In this document: in pieces, positions 63,147 through 64,000 of the stretch
Layout: each line of letters opens with the position of its first letter
Numbering within the stretch: position 1 is the first letter of the stretch
NCBI GenBank assembly: GCA_964342385.1
Contig: CAYFGP010000013.1
Span: 1 to 64,000 of the forward strand
Length of the DNA: 64,000 nucleotides
Direction: 5' to 3'
From: Oceanospirillum sp964342385
Lineage (GTDB): Bacteria > Pseudomonadota > Gammaproteobacteria > Pseudomonadales > Halomonadaceae
Translations under genes and position numbers: made by a program
Notes under the pieces: generated by a model
What the model saw: the letters and a program-made list of their open reading frames with translations, nothing else
Database searches by the model: none
What the model was told of the DNA's origin: nothing

Positions 63147-64000
63147 TTAATCCACCGCCTGCATCGGTACCATACTGAGAATCGCCGCGCGCACCCGATC
63201 TACGCTCAGTTCCTGAATACAAGGCGCTGTACCGGATTGGCCTTTATCCATACGACAGGAGTCCTGTTCGCAAGGCTGGCAGTGGCGATCACTACTGACG
63301 GAACGTGCATCACTATTTTCTGGCAGATAACGACTGAACTCATTAGCCCCAGACAAGGATACCAACGGCAGATCCAACGCCAGTGCCATATGACTGAAGA
63401 TATTATTCTGTGCTACGACCACACGGCTTTGGGCGATCAGATCCACCATATCTTCCCAGGCCAAACGACCGGCCAGATTACTGATCTCCATCTGTTGTTC
63501 CCGATCGAGGCCGGCACAGATCTGCTCACAAAACCCTTGATCGGACTTAGGTGCAACGAGCCAAACAGCCCAACCCTGTTCAATTAACTCAGCAGCCAGG
63601 CGCGCCCAATGGCTGGCGGGCCAACGTTGGTTTTGCGCCAAGGTACCACCAGGACAAAAGACAACCGTTGGACGCTCTGACTGCAGATAATGGCTTTTGA
63701 TCTGCTCCGCAGCATTATCCTGATCGACCAGTAATTTAGCATTCGGCAGCTCTGTGACTGCTTCACCATGATCATCTGCCAATGCTAAGTATTGCGCTTT
63801 TTCCGTCGCGAACTGCTGAGTATTCAGCCAACGGGTATCATTCAACACGATCACACGCATACGACGCAGGTAACCGGTACGGCGTTCGATACCCGACATC
63901 CAGGCCACCATCGCCGCGCGCCAGCTGCTATTGAGCACAATGGCCTGATCGAAGTGATACTCTTCAAGCTGTCGTCCTGCCAACCAGAAATACTTCAGCG
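63147..64000 (-). CDS. waaF: ADP-heptose:LPS heptosyltransferase, WaaF-like (5' end outside window)
   Basis: At least 283 residues; the frame stays open to the window edge, so the N-terminus is missing. It is of the GT9 family. It reads FDQAIVLNSSWRAAMVAW then SGIERRTGYLRRMR, as in WaaF (YDQAIVLPNSFKSAL, GIPLRTG). The second nucleotide-sugar domain follows, with CPGGTLAQNQRWPASHWA and NLAGRLAWEDMVDLI. It adds heptose to the LPS inner core at the inner membrane. The usual NDSGLMH motif reads QNNIFSH, a notable change in the donor-binding loop. A C-terminal HCQPCEQDSC motif resembles those of heptosyltransferases. Confidence 0.85.
   Translation of the reverse strand, partial: LKYFWLAGRQLEEYHFDQAIVLNSSWRAAMVAWMSGIERRTGYLRRMRVIVLNDTRWLNTQQFATEKAQYLALADDHGEAVTELPNAKLLVDQDNAAEQIKSHYLQSERPTVVFCPGGTLAQNQRWPASHWARLAAELIEQGWAVWLVAPKSDQGFCEQICAGLDREQQMEISNLAGRLAWEDMVDLIAQSRVVVAQNNIFSHMALALDLPLVSLSGANEFSRYLPENSDARSVSSDRHCQPCEQDSCRMDKGQSGTAPCIQELSVDRVRAAILSMVPMQAVD

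Overview
The window is about 64 kb of chromosomal DNA from a Gammaproteobacterium with roughly 50% GC. It has a complete caa3-type oxidase locus with its assembly genes, TRAP transport, many diguanylate cyclases, CsiD/LhgO glutarate catabolism and a WaaF-like LPS heptosyltransferase. The gene content resembles marine Oceanospirillales (Oceanospirillaceae-like). This placement is inference from gene content only. No tRNA, rRNA, CRISPR array, prophage or transposase gene was seen.

Layout. (1) 0-2 kb: an HPt protein and a stand-alone TrpB2-type tryptophan synthase beta chain. (2) 2.5-8.1 kb: glutarate/lysine catabolism, with glutaryl-CoA dehydrogenase (gcdH), a divergent LysR regulator, L-2-hydroxyglutarate oxidase (lhgO), glutarate hydroxylase (csiD/glaH) and a divergent GntR/FCD regulator. 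(3) 8.3-10.9 kb: a GNAT acetyltransferase, a possible gene remnant, an AzlCD-type exporter and an AraC regulator. (4) 11-14.5 kb: a TRAP transporter (dctPQM) with a UspA protein. (5) 15.2-22.3 kb: an NCS1 permease, an AraC regulator and a HyuA/HyuB (hydantoinase/oxoprolinase) pair. (6) 22.6-27.9 kb: a KfrA-like coiled-coil protein, a CaiB/BaiF CoA-transferase (probably glutarate CoA-transferase) and a PAS-GAF-PAS-GGDEF cyclase. (7) 28.3-37.9 kb: the cytochrome c oxidase and heme A cluster. (8) 38.2-49.4 kb: an RluA-type pseudouridine synthase, a giant pseudokinase-ATPase-GAF-PAS-GGDEF protein, a NIF3-like protein, two Nudix hydrolases, a gamma carbonic anhydrase, a DUF1289 protein and trpS. 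(9) 49.7-56.3 kb: a signalling island with a histidine kinase, a receiver, a triple-SBP GGDEF protein, a PAS-GGDEF protein, a CheC-like protein and a CheY-like protein. (10) 56.7-64 kb: an RND pump with its adaptor, a TauE/SafE permease, a YitT-like protein and a heptosyltransferase cut by the window end.

How the genes work together. The main observation is that the leftward promoters of gcdH, of the CaiB/BaiF CoA-transferase 21.6 kb away, and of the TRAP transporter share a long conserved box. It contains a T-N11-A LysR-type site set against a -35-like hexamer and, 17 bp further, a -10-like hexamer. This points to one regulon, probably controlled by the LysR protein next to gcdH, that would take up glutarate (or a related acid), activate it to glutaryl-CoA and degrade it. 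CsiD/LhgO would provide the parallel hydroxylation route to 2-oxoglutarate. The HyuBA pair with its AraC regulator may feed the same pathway by opening lactams, as OplBA does in Pseudomonas putida.

A second observation is that several unrelated genes (csiD, hyuA, the CoA-transferase, coxA, trpS) end in degenerate tandem repeats of 13-31 bp. These repeats include the stop codon and run into the intergenic DNA.
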